The position numbers and the translations under genes were made by a program. Below the pieces are notes generated by a model. It was not told where the DNA came from, did not search any database, and was given only the letters and a program-made list of their open reading frames with translations. Shown here in pieces: positions 1 through 6,844 of a DNA stretch of 13,865 nt. This DNA comes from Planctomycetota bacterium. Its GTDB lineage: Bacteria > Planctomycetota > PUPC01 > JABMSA01 > JAUWKK01. The stretch spans positions 1-13,865 of the forward strand of contig JAUWKK010000028.1 in NCBI GenBank assembly GCA_030614245.1, read 5' to 3'. Position 1 is the first letter of the stretch, and each line of letters starts with the position of its first letter.

Positions 1-547
1 CCTGCACGATCGCCTCACCTATTCCCTTGCCGATCGAGCGATACCAGTCACCGGAAGCCTCGATCCCGGCCGCCTTCCAGAGCTGCACCTCTTTCTTGTG
101 CGTACCGGAGTTGTCGCCGCGTGAGACGAACGCCGATCTTGCCTGTGCGATCTTCTTCAGGGCTTCGGCGGCTGACTCCATCCCCTTCACGCCGGCAGGG
201 TCGGCAGCCGGGCCGAGGATGACGAACTCGTTGTACATCACAGGGCGGCGGTTGACGCCCCAGCCGTCAGCCACGAACTTCTCCTCGGCGGCGGGTGCAT
301 GCACGAGCACGACATCGCAGTTGCCGTCGGCCGCCGTTCGCAGCGCCTTGCCGGTGCCCATTGCCATCACGTGCACCTCGACGCCGGTCTTCTTCTGAAA
401 ATGCGGCAGTAGGTAGCTCAGCAGGCCGGAATTCTCCGTCGAGGTAGTCGTCGCAAGCCTGATGCTGCGGGCCGGCTTTTCGCCGCATCCTGATAGTATG
501 CAAGTCGTCGGCAGGACAACCGCAAACAGCATAGTACGAAATGTCAT
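1..547 (-). CDS. tupA: TupA-like tungstate-binding lipoprotein (ABC transporter), C-terminus off the window
   Basis: Extracytoplasmic solute-binding protein that would deliver tungstate (possibly molybdate) to an ABC importer. I see 182 residues. There is an N-terminal hydrophobic segment ending in the lipobox LSGC (Cys21, lipid anchor). The oxyanion-binding motif LATTTSTENSGLL follows at residues 31-43. The second family motif SRGDNSGTHKKE lies at about 142-153. TupA proteins are usually about 270-280 residues, so roughly the last third lies beyond position 1. The ATG at 547 is chosen because it gives a complete signal peptide; it begins 6 bases after the fdhD stop, with only a weak AAGAG ahead of it. 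The TTTS and SRGDNSGTH motifs match TupA/PstS-like binding proteins rather than classic ModA. Position after fdhD in a Moco/W-cofactor operon supports an oxyanion of Mo or W. The metal preference is inferred from the family. TupB and TupC probably follow outside the window. Confidence 0.88.
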   Translation of the reverse strand, partial: MTFRTMLFAVVLPTTCILSGCGEKPARSIRLATTTSTENSGLLSYLLPHFQKKTGVEVHVMAMGTGKALRTAADGNCDVVLVHAPAAEEKFVADGWGVNRRPVMYNEFVILGPAADPAGVKGMESAAEALKKIAQARSAFVSRGDNSGTHKKEVQLWKAAGIEASGDWYRSIGKGIGEAIVQ

Positions 548-553
548 CAGCTC

Positions 554-1417
554 TTAACCTTCCTCGATCTCGCCGGCATATTCGGCGGCGTCGGTGATTC
601 GTCTCGGATGGGTGTAAATGCTGGCACGGCCGGGCCTTACGAAGCCACAAAGGGTGATGTTGCAGCGGCTTGCAACATCGATCGCCAGCGACGTTGGCGC
701 CGAGACCGCCGCTATCAACTCGATACCCGCCCTCGCGGCCTTCGCGGCCAGCTCGAGGCTCACGCGCCCCGAGAGCACCGCTCCGCAGCCCTGAGTGGGC
801 ACCCCGGCCAGGAGGCATTTGCCGACCGCCTTGTCGAGGGCATTATGCCGCCCCAAATCCTCGGCGAGCGCGATGATCTCGCCATCAGCCGAGAATATGC
901 CTGCGGCATGTGTGCCGCCGGTGTGCGCGAATATCTTCTGGCTCGAATGCATCCTGTCGGCAACTTCGTTGAGGATGCCGCCGGGCACCTTGAGCGTGTC
1001 GCCTGCAGCCTCGAGGCCCGAGATGATGGTCTCGACGTCGGTTGTCCCGCACATGCCGCACGAGCTTGCGACTATCAGGTTCCGCCGCGATTCGAGATCG
1101 GTCGGCGGCTCGAGCAGCCGCACTCGAACGGCGTTCGGGTCGTCATCGCAGATCGAGAGGACGGCGATGTCATCCGCAGACCCGATCAGCCCTTCCGAGA
1201 AGAGGAATCCCACGGCGAACGGCTTCAGGTCGCAGGGCGTGCACATCAGCATATAGCTGCCGACGCCGTCTATGGTCAGCGTGACGAGTTCCTCGACAAC
1301 CACGCTGCATTGCTCTCGCTTCGGCGGTTCGCCGGTCTCTGAAATCCGAAGCACGTGAACACTGCGCGTGGACGCATCGATTTCGCTCGTGTTGTCTGCT
1401 TGAGGATTGCCGCTCAT
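554..1417 (-). CDS. fdhD: FdhD, formate dehydrogenase sulfurtransferase/accessory protein
   Basis: FdhD carries sulfur from a cysteine desulfurase to the bis-MGD metal centre of formate dehydrogenase, a step needed for activity; it acts in the cytoplasm. The 287-residue protein has the family landmarks in order: CTPCDLKPFAVGFLFSEG (59-76), the conserved SSCGMCG loop with Cys120 and Cys123 (equivalent to the persulfide-carrying CxxC of E. coli FdhD), THAAG, EDLGRHNALDK, the SGRVSLELAAKAARAGI block and SAPTSLAI. Length is normal for the family. The ATG at 1417 is preceded by AGGAAG at good spacing. It sits 19 bases after the MOSC-MogA stop and 6 bases before tupA. Having its client FdhA in the same cluster makes the assignment firm. 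Confidence 0.96.
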   Translation of the reverse strand: MSGNPQADNTSEIDASTRSVHVLRISETGEPPKREQCSVVVEELVTLTIDGVGSYMLMCTPCDLKPFAVGFLFSEGLIGSADDIAVLSICDDDPNAVRVRLLEPPTDLESRRNLIVASSCGMCGTTDVETIISGLEAAGDTLKVPGGILNEVADRMHSSQKIFAHTGGTHAAGIFSADGEIIALAEDLGRHNALDKAVGKCLLAGVPTQGCGAVLSGRVSLELAAKAARAGIELIAAVSAPTSLAIDVASRCNITLCGFVRPGRASIYTHPRRITDAAEYAGEIEEG

Positions 1418-1436
1418 CGTGAGGCTTCCTCGCCTG

Positions 1437-2372
1437 TCAGTGAATATCCAGCCTGTGAAGCATGAAGATGATGTGCTCCATCGTCTTGAGAATTTCTGCC
1501 ATATATTCTTCGACGGCGCTGACGCTGCCGGGCAGTGCGTATACCTGCATCGTGCCCCCGACGCCGGCGACGCTGCGGCTGAGCAGCGCGTTGGGTTTCT
1601 TCGAGCCGAACTTGACGCGGATGTTCTCCATTATGCCGGGGATGATCCTGTCGCAGACTTCGGAGACGACCTCGGGCGTGATGTCTCTGGGGCCGACGCC
1701 CGTGCCGCCCGTCGTGATGACGACGTCGGCGCCGCCATCGCGCGAGCCGGCCAGTTCATTGCGAAGCCGCGCGGCGTCATCGGGCAGGATGACCGTCTCG
1801 ATCTTCGCGTGCCAGCGTTTATCGCTGAAGAATGCCTCGAGCAGTTCCTTCACTTTCGGTCCCGACTTGTCAGCATATTCGCCGGCGAAGGCGCGATCGC
1901 TCAGCGTGATAACCCGGAATGCCAGGTCCCTCGGCAGCCACTCGATGGCGTCGTTCGCCCTGACCTTGCCGCCTCGCACAACGCGGGTGAATATCCCCTC
2001 CTTCGGCATCACGCACTTGCCGACCTCTCGGAAGATGACGCAATCATCGCCGTGGCATTTCTTGCCGATCTGAGTGACTTCGAGCTCGACGCCGCCGATG
2101 CGGAAGCGATCCAGCACGGCCACGTCGGCCAGCCTGATGCCCCTCGTGGCGATGTTCTCGGCAAACTCGCCGGGGCCTATCTCACGGCCCATCTGCCGGG
2201 CAAAGGTCTCGATGCTTTCCTGGTCGAGCAGGCTCACCTGCCGATGCCACCGGCCCGCGTGCGCGTCGCCGAGTATTCCATTTTCATCAATCACAATCTC
2301 GGCCACGGGCTTTTTGATAGTGCCTTTGGCCTCCGAGACGTTCACGGATACAACTTCGCCTTTAGTCGACAT
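1437..2372 (-). CDS. MOSC domain fused to MogA/MoaB-type molybdopterin adenylyltransferase
   Basis: This 311-residue protein has two domains. Residues about 1-147 form a MOSC domain (GILGDAHAGRWHRQVSLL at 32-49, EFAENIATRG at 69-78, and a Cys-bearing KKCHGDDC...VGKCVMPKEGIF with Cys106, Cys111 and Cys120). Residues about 152-305 form a MogA/MoaB domain with the signature TTGGTGVGPRDITPE at 220-234. MogA activates molybdopterin by adenylylation so that MoeA can insert the metal. MOSC domains bind sulfur or pyranopterin, and the conserved cysteine suggests sulfur handling, but the exact job in this fusion is not known to me. The ATG at 2372 overlaps the end of moaC by 11 bases, which suggests translational coupling. 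I recall this MOSC-MogA order in other anaerobes, so the fusion is probably not a sequencing error. Confidence 0.92.
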   Translation of the reverse strand: MSTKGEVVSVNVSEAKGTIKKPVAEIVIDENGILGDAHAGRWHRQVSLLDQESIETFARQMGREIGPGEFAENIATRGIRLADVAVLDRFRIGGVELEVTQIGKKCHGDDCVIFREVGKCVMPKEGIFTRVVRGGKVRANDAIEWLPRDLAFRVITLSDRAFAGEYADKSGPKVKELLEAFFSDKRWHAKIETVILPDDAARLRNELAGSRDGGADVVITTGGTGVGPRDITPEVVSEVCDRIIPGIMENIRVKFGSKKPNALLSRSVAGVGGTMQVYALPGSVSAVEEYMAEILKTMEHIIFMLHRLDIH

Positions 2373-2817
2373 CTTCTTTCGTCTTCTCCAATAGCCTTAT
2401 CTCGCCGATCTGCATCTGTTTGTCCACGGCTTTGCACATATCGTAAACTGTCAGGAGTGCGACGGCCACCCCCGTGAGAGCTTCCATTTCGACGCCGGTT
2501 CGACCGATACACCTGATCTCGCTCTCGGCGGTCACGCCGCCTTCGAAGACGCTCAGCCGGACATCAGCCTTGTCCAGAATCAGCGTGTGGCACAGCGGTA
2601 TGAGTGCGGCAGTGCGCTTGGCGGCCTGTATGCCGGCTACCTGTGCAACAGTGAGCACGTCGCCTTTCTTGATCAGGTTCTCGCGTATCAATTCGAGCGT
2701 GGCGGCTGCGAGCGTTATTCTCCCAGCAGCGCGAGCAATTCGCCGCTGGGGCGTCTTGGCTCCCACGTCAACCATTCTGGCTCTGCCGTTCTCATCGGTG
2801 TGCGAAAGCTCGTCCAT
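2362..2817 (-). CDS. moaC: MoaC, cyclic pyranopterin monophosphate synthase
   Basis: MoaC converts the 3',8-cyclo-GTP product of MoaA into cPMP, completing the first stage of cofactor synthesis. The 151-residue protein carries the family blocks GDVLTVAQVAGIQAAKRTA (52-70), IPLCHTL (73-79), and GVEMEALTGVAVALLTVYDM at 108-127 followed by CKAVDK. Asp126 and Lys129 correspond to the catalytic Asp/Lys of E. coli MoaC (Asp128, Lys131). The start needs a decision. An ATG at 2823 overlaps the moaA stop, but GGAGG (2828-2824) abuts it directly. The ATG at 2817 lies 6 bases after the same GGAGG, so 2817 is preferred. The stop overlaps the start of the MOSC-MogA gene. Length is normal (E. coli about 160). 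Confidence 0.96.
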   Translation of the reverse strand: MDELSHTDENGRARMVDVGAKTPQRRIARAAGRITLAAATLELIRENLIKKGDVLTVAQVAGIQAAKRTAALIPLCHTLILDKADVRLSVFEGGVTAESEIRCIGRTGVEMEALTGVAVALLTVYDMCKAVDKQMQIGEIRLLEKTKEDVD

Positions 2818-2819
2818 TA

Positions 2820-3623
2820 TCATCCTCCGATCCCGTGCATCCAGTTGTGCTTGCAGGCTCCGCCGGCCTCGGGTTTCTCGCGGACGGCGCGTTCGAGCGC
2901 TTGAGCCGCCCCCAGTTCGCGCACGCTGAACGAAATATCCGAGAAGAGGCACGGCCTGATCGCCCCCTCGCTCGACAGCCGAAGGCGGTTGCAGCGCTTG
3001 CAGTCGCCGCCGGAGCCGCCCTCCACAACGGAGAAACGACCCGCCTCGAAATCCATCAGGTGAATGTTCCTCACTTCCAGCCCTGTGCTGCGGCCGAACT
3101 CCTTCACGCTCTTCGCGTCCACCTCCGGGTAACACTTCCCGACGACGCAATTGAGCTTTATCGGGGTGAGCCCCGCCTTCCCAGCGGCCTCGATGCCCGC
3201 AAAGACCCGCGCAATCTCTCCGCCGCGGGTTATCTCCCTGTAGCGATCGGGATCGGTCGTATCGAGGCTGATGTTCACGCGGTGCAGTCCGGCATCAGCG
3301 AGGGGCTGCGCATACTCGGCCAGAAGAGTCCCGTTGGTCGTCATTCCGAAGTCTTCGATGCCGTCAATGGCCGCGATAGCTCTTACCAGTTCGACGATGC
3401 CGCGTCGAACGAGCGGTTCGCCGCCCGTCAGCCGAACCTTCCTGATGCCGAGGTCCACTGCGGTCCGGATGACCTCGACGACCTCCTCGAACGAGAGGAT
3501 GTCCTCGTGCCGGAGCAGCTTCAGGCCCTCGGCGGGCATGCAGTAGACGCAGCGCAGGTTGCAGCGATCCGTCACGGATACCCGCAGGTATGTGATTTTC
3601 CGGCCGAAACGGTCAATAATCAC
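2820..3623 (-). CDS. moaA: MoaA, GTP 3',8-cyclase (radical SAM), short form
   Basis: MoaA uses a radical-SAM [4Fe-4S] cluster and a second C-terminal cluster to rearrange GTP to 3',8-cyclo-GTP, the first step of molybdopterin synthesis. Visible landmarks are VTDRCNLRCVYCMP (cluster Cys21, Cys25, Cys28), RLTGGEPL, MTTNGTLL, VNISLDT, the C-terminal cluster motif CKRCNRLRLSSEGAIRPCLF, and the C-terminal Gly-Gly (GIGG) required for activity. The two Arg residues of CNRLRL match the GTP-phosphate-binding arginines of the family. It is 267 residues against about 330-340 usual. The shortening is mainly between EVRNIHLMDFEAG and the second cysteine motif, where only about 15 residues replace about 60. 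It starts at GTG 3623, overlapping the moeA stop as GTGA; the reading MIIDRFGR matches family N-termini. All cluster ligands are kept, so I expect it to be active. Confidence 0.95.
   Translation of the reverse strand: MIIDRFGRKITYLRVSVTDRCNLRCVYCMPAEGLKLLRHEDILSFEEVVEVIRTAVDLGIRKVRLTGGEPLVRRGIVELVRAIAAIDGIEDFGMTTNGTLLAEYAQPLADAGLHRVNISLDTTDPDRYREITRGGEIARVFAGIEAAGKAGLTPIKLNCVVGKCYPEVDAKSVKEFGRSTGLEVRNIHLMDFEAGRFSVVEGGSGGDCKRCNRLRLSSEGAIRPCLFSDISFSVRELGAAQALERAVREKPEAGGACKHNWMHGIGG
2824..2828 (-). promoter_or_regulatory. Ribosome binding site GGAGG that decides the moaC start
   Basis: GGAGG on the minus strand, inside the last codons of moaA, lies 6 bases before the ATG at 2817 and 0 bases before the ATG at 2823. 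Normal Shine-Dalgarno spacing favours 2817. Confidence 0.7.
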
Positions 3624-4828
3624 AGCCTGCCCCTGATTGAGACGAAGTCCACCGTGTCGCCCGCGGAAAGGCTGGTAACGCCACTCGACACGACGAAGAA
3701 TCCGTCGCTTTCCAACAGAGCCAGCAGATGTGCGGAGCCGTGATATTCAACGGCCACGGCCGTTCCGTCCGGCAGAAGCCTGCATGGAATGTACTCGGTG
3801 CGTCTGCCCTTGTGGCGCTGAAAATCCCGCCCGAGCGGAACTTCAAACTGCTTGATACAGGACCTGCCGCCGACCATCAGCCTGGCCGCGCGCAATACGA
3901 ACAGGTGGAACGTTACATACACCGAAACCGGGTTGCCGGGCAGCCCGAAGGCGGCGGCCTGCGGCGAGGAAGCGAAGGCGATCGGCCTGCCGGGCTTGAC
4001 GGCCACGCGGCCGAAATGAAACTTCAGACCCTCTCCGCCGAGCGCCTCGCCGACGAAATCGAAGTCGCCCATTGAGACCCCGCCCGAAAACACGACGATA
4101 TCCGACCGACCGAGCGCCTCGCGCAGCGCCGAGACAGTCGCATCCCGCTCGTCAGGCACAACCTCGTTCTTGACGACTTCCAGCCCGTGCATCCGGCAGA
4201 GCGCATCCAGCATCGGGCCGTTCGTGTTCATTATCTTGCCCGGCACGAGTTCTTCGGGCGAATCGACGATCTCCTCGCCGGTCGAGATGATGCTGATGCG
4301 GATGGGCCGAGCGACCTCGACTTCGGAGATGCCGCAGGCGATGATGTTCGCGATCTCCAGCGGCCCGAGCACGGCGGGCGCGTGCAGGATCACGTCACCG
4401 CTGCGGACGTCCTCGCCCTGCAGGCAGATGTTGGACATGCTTTCGCCTTTGAGAACGCGAACGACGCCGTCGGCCTCGGACGTGCGCTCGACACGTATTA
4501 CCTTGCCCGAGCCTTCGGGCACGGGTGCGCCCGTCATCACCTTGAGGGCTGTGCCGGGTTGGAGTTTCCGTGTGGGCACTTCTCCGGCCGCGACGCTCTC
4601 GATTACACGATATTCATCTCTATCGTCCCCCGCCGGTATCGCGTAGCCGTCCATCGCGGATTTATCGAAGGGCGGCAGATCGAGGCGGGAGGCCTGATCG
4701 GCCATCAACGTCCGCCCCAGCGCCTGCCCGATGGCGACGGTCTCGGTCGGCACCCTGATGTCGGCGAGCGCCTCGTCAACAATCTCAAATGCTTCGTGCA
4801 GGGTGATCATGTCTGCGTATTCAGGCAT
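3620..4828 (-). CDS. moeA: MoeA, molybdopterin molybdenumtransferase (metal insertion)
   Basis: MoeA inserts molybdate or tungstate into adenylylated molybdopterin made by MogA. The 402-residue protein shows the full family order: LPPFDKSAMDGYAI (51-64), MTGAPVPEG (98-106), IISTGEEI (180-187), NTNGPML, the MogA-like core VVFSGGVSMGDFDF (245-258), GRVAVKPGRPIAF (273-285) and GLPGNPVSV (295-303), then a C-terminal beta domain from about 325. Length matches E. coli MoeA (411). The reading frame is open up to 4909, but the ATG at 4828 gives a family-like N-terminus. It overlaps the upstream MobB-ModE gene by 8 bases, with GAGGA upstream. The stop overlaps the moaA GTG start (GTGA). A tungsten-using organism may employ this protein for W insertion; the sequence alone cannot show which metal is used. 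Confidence 0.95.
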   Translation of the reverse strand: MPEYADMITLHEAFEIVDEALADIRVPTETVAIGQALGRTLMADQASRLDLPPFDKSAMDGYAIPAGDDRDEYRVIESVAAGEVPTRKLQPGTALKVMTGAPVPEGSGKVIRVERTSEADGVVRVLKGESMSNICLQGEDVRSGDVILHAPAVLGPLEIANIIACGISEVEVARPIRISIISTGEEIVDSPEELVPGKIMNTNGPMLDALCRMHGLEVVKNEVVPDERDATVSALREALGRSDIVVFSGGVSMGDFDFVGEALGGEGLKFHFGRVAVKPGRPIAFASSPQAAAFGLPGNPVSVYVTFHLFVLRAARLMVGGRSCIKQFEVPLGRDFQRHKGRRTEYIPCRLLPDGTAVAVEYHGSAHLLALLESDGFFVVSSGVTSLSAGDTVDFVSIRGRL

Positions 4829-5627
4829 CGGACTGGTCCTCATCAAAGAGCGCCGAGAAACGTTCATCGGCGAAGTCCGCAACTTCCCGGTCGAGGCGCC
4901 TGAAGGCATCGAGCATTCGCCGCCCCTCCTCGCAGAGGGATGAGCCGCCGCCGTTGCAGCCGCCTGCCCGCCGGAGCACGAGCGTCCTGCCCAGATGCTT
5001 CTCGGCGGCGCTTATCAGGTTCCACGCGTATCGATAGCTCATGTTCGCGGCTCTCGCGGCATCCTGCAACGAGCCGAGCCGATCGACGTTCTCGAGCAGG
5101 CGGGCCAATCCGGAGCCGAAGACGTGCGAACCGGACTTCTCGAACCACACTTTCGTCCGCACCTTCGGGCTACGGCCGAAAAAGTGACGCCTGTGTTCCG
5201 CCATAATCGAGCGCACTGCGTCAATGATTTCCTTCGACTCGATCGCTTTCTGCAAGGGTCTCTTCCAGCTTGCCGGGGAGACATCTGCTGCTATGAGCAG
5301 ATCGGCTTTCGCCTTGAGTTGCCGCGTATCCTCGCGGAAGCGCGTTACTCCAGGAATGCCGTCAACAAAGATCGTGATGTCGCCGTGATTCTCGAGCGCC
5401 CACTGGTTACACTCGACAACGACGTGCTCCGCCGATTTGCGGGACGCATCCATGAAAGATTCCAACTCATCGAGCGTGCGGAAGAAGTTGCCGGGCTTGT
5501 CGGCTCTGGGCTTCCCGTGGCCGTGCTTTGCGTAGATGCTCGCGGGCAGCGCTTCGCAGAGCCGGAGGGCGAGAGTAGTCTTGCCGACGCCTCTTCCGGC
5601 GCCGCAGATGACCCATACCAAGCCCAT
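4821..5627 (-). CDS. MobB-like P-loop domain fused to a ModE-type winged-helix DNA-binding domain
   Basis: The 268-residue protein has two parts. Residues 1 to about 150 are a P-loop domain with Walker A GAGRGVGKTTL (9-19), a MobB-like AKHGHGK...KPGNFFRT stretch (33-51) and VVVECNQWALENHGDITIFVDG (69-90). MobB is a GTP-binding partner of MobA in bis-MGD formation. Residues about 155-255 resemble the N-terminal LysR-like helix-turn-helix of ModE, the molybdate-responsive regulator, with LGSLQDAARAANMSYRYAWNLI (184-205) as the recognition helices and RTLVLRRAGGCNGGGSSL after them. No TOBE/Mop molybdate-binding domain is present. The ATG at 5627 overlaps the preceding stop as TGATG, and moeA starts 8 bases before this gene ends. 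Inference: a regulator in which the nucleotide-binding half may report cofactor or energy state. It may still act as MobB. Confidence 0.8.
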   Translation of the reverse strand: MGLVWVICGAGRGVGKTTLALRLCEALPASIYAKHGHGKPRADKPGNFFRTLDELESFMDASRKSAEHVVVECNQWALENHGDITIFVDGIPGVTRFREDTRQLKAKADLLIAADVSPASWKRPLQKAIESKEIIDAVRSIMAEHRRHFFGRSPKVRTKVWFEKSGSHVFGSGLARLLENVDRLGSLQDAARAANMSYRYAWNLISAAEKHLGRTLVLRRAGGCNGGGSSLCEEGRRMLDAFRRLDREVADFADERFSALFDEDQSDA

Positions 5628-5917
5628 CAAAAGCACCCCAGGCCGCAGTCGCGAATCTTGGTGTCGATGTGAGTGAGCAGCTTGCCCATGTGCCGGATGG
5701 TGATGCCGAGGTTGCCCGCAATCGCCCGAGCGGTCTCGCACGGTATCCAGCCGCCCGCGTAGATTGTCGTCGTGTCGCTCTTCGTGCGCTCCTCGCATTC
5801 GAGCACCTTGACGTCGGCGCTGCCGTCCGTGACGAGTTCGAGTTCGATGGCTTCCTTGTCGAAGAAATCGCGAAGCTGCTTTTCCATCGAAACCGGAACG
5901 TCCAGTTTGGCTTTCAT
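5627..5917 (-). CDS. Small conserved-looking protein, HTH-like C-terminal half, Cys-Gly-Leu-Gly-Cys-Phe tail
   Basis: I do not recognise a named family for this 96-residue protein. Start and expression are well supported: AGGAAG lies 6 bases before the ATG at 5917, and its TGA overlaps the next gene's ATG (TGATG), so translation is coupled to the MobB-ModE fusion. The N-terminal half is charged and soluble (FFDKEAIELELV at 18-29). The C-terminal half reads CETARAIAGNLGITIRHMGKLL (60-81), which looks like a helix-turn-helix, and then TKIRDCGLGCF to the end. The four cysteines are at 41, 60, 91 and 95. There is no signal or membrane segment. The shape, small HTH plus a Cys tail, suggests a DNA-binding or metal/oxyanion-sensing accessory to the fusion protein, but this is inference. 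An alternative is a small Fe-S or metallo-chaperone. Confidence 0.72.
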   Translation of the reverse strand: MKAKLDVPVSMEKQLRDFFDKEAIELELVTDGSADVKVLECEERTKSDTTTIYAGGWIPCETARAIAGNLGITIRHMGKLLTHIDTKIRDCGLGCF

Positions 5918-6234
5918 CTTGCTTCCTCGCTGTTCAACTCCAACCGAAGACAATAGCCGCCTTCCGCCAGCCAGTATGTGTTTAGCTACGCAGAGATATC
6001 CGAAGGGGCGGCAGACCGTAACCACGCAGGGGTAACACTTCTCCGTGGGGCAGGCTTTCCAGCCTGCCGATTCGCGGCATTACTGCGCCCCGTTGGGGCT
6101 GGGATTTCACTCGCCAACTATACCCACGGCGTTGCCGTGGGCTGTTATACCTCGCCCCTGACGGGGCTAAAACCCAATGCCGGTATTCTAAACACGCTGA
6201 ACACTTCCCCCAGCAATGGGGAAGAAACGGAGTT
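5918..6234. repeat. Gene-free gap of 317 bp with five tandem palindromes
   Basis: I find no credible gene between mobA and the 96-residue protein. The right-hand two-thirds holds five GC-rich hairpins in a row: 6049-6068 (8-bp stem GGCAGGCT, loop TTCC), 6087-6099 (GCCCC-GTT-GGGGC), 6123-6141 (8-bp stem CCCACGGC, loop GTT), 6154-6167 (GCCCC-TGAC-GGGGC) and 6204-6224 (7-bp stem CTTCCCC). The stems differ in sequence, so this is a mosaic of different short palindromic elements and not copies of one. The left third (5918-6040) shows only the ribosome site of the small gene, and I see no convincing promoter there. The elements resemble REP-like intergenic palindromes of several uncultured bacterial lineages. 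Confidence 0.8.
6204..6224 (-). terminator. Hairpin just after mobA, weak terminator candidate
   Basis: A 7-bp perfect stem (CTTCCCC with GGGGAAG) and 7-base loop begins 10 bases after the mobA stop on the minus strand. It is not followed by a T run, so it may stabilise the 3' end of the fdh-mobA transcript or only partly terminate it. It is equally possible that it is just one of the palindromic repeats. Confidence 0.3.
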
Positions 6235-6843
6235 TCACGTCTTGCTCTCACGCCAGCCGTCGAGGTCCTGCGGCGTATTGATGTTGGCGAAAGCGGCATC
6301 ATCGTCGAAATGCACGGTGCTGACGCCAAGCTGCCGCCAGACGTTCCGCACTCTTCGCTCGCCGCTGTCGATTGCGGCTGAGATGGTGCCGAGCGAATCG
6401 ATATGCACAACCGTGCATAACGAATGCCAAAAAGAAGAGGCCGTCTCGGCGACCATTACTGCCGACTCTCCGGCCACGAAGGCGTCGATCAGTGCCGTTA
6501 TCTCGCCGGCCGAGATGCCCGGCAGGTCGCACGGCACGAATATGACCGCGCCGCACCGGCCATGCAGGTAGGTGAGAGCGGCCTCGACACCGCCCGGCGG
6601 CCCGATGCCGGTCCGGATGTCCGCGACAATCTCTCTGCCGCACCGCTTATACGGCTCGGGCTCGTTGGCGCTGATTATTATATCCTCGATGCCCGCTCGT
6701 TCAAGCTCCGAGATGAGGCGCTCGACTATGGTAACACCATCGGCGACTTCGAGCGCACCTTTCGCAATGCCACCGAGCCTCGTGGCCTTGCCGCCGGCCA
6801 GGATCGTTGCGGCTATCGATGCTCTTGACGTCTTTTCGGCCAT
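6235..6843 (-). CDS. mobA: MobA, molybdenum cofactor guanylyltransferase
   Basis: MobA transfers GMP from GTP to Mo/W-molybdopterin, making the (bis-)MGD cofactor that formate dehydrogenases bind. The 202-residue protein shows the nucleotidyltransferase signature ILAGGKATRLGGIAKGAL (14-31), with the Lys28 expected for GTP phosphate contacts. It also has ADIRTGIGPPGGVEAAL, the metal-binding PCDLPGIS, and the C-terminal FANINTPQDL typical of MobA. Length fits E. coli MobA (194). The ATG at 6843 begins one base after the stop of the beta-subunit gene (TGAGATG). Placement directly behind the dehydrogenase subunits fits dedicated supply of MGD to FdhA. It is the last gene before the palindrome-rich gap. 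Confidence 0.95.
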   Translation of the reverse strand: MAEKTSRASIAATILAGGKATRLGGIAKGALEVADGVTIVERLISELERAGIEDIIISANEPEPYKRCGREIVADIRTGIGPPGGVEAALTYLHGRCGAVIFVPCDLPGISAGEITALIDAFVAGESAVMVAETASSFWHSLCTVVHIDSLGTISAAIDSGERRVRNVWRQLGVSTVHFDDDAAFANINTPQDLDGWRESKT

Positions 6844-6844
6844 C

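Noticed and set aside
1407..2477. A 356-codon open frame on the plus strand opposite the MOSC-MogA gene
   Set aside because: It is antisense to a gene with clear MOSC and MogA motifs; its translation shows no family pattern and arises from GC-rich codon bias.
4829..4909. N-terminal extension of moeA to 4909
   Set aside because: It would overlap about 80 more bases of the MobB-ModE gene and adds residues absent from MoeA proteins; the ATG at 4828 fits better.
5978..6571. A 197-codon plus-strand open frame across the palindrome-rich gap and mobA
   Set aside because: The first half translates tandem palindromes and the second half is antisense to mobA; this is a typical repeat artefact.
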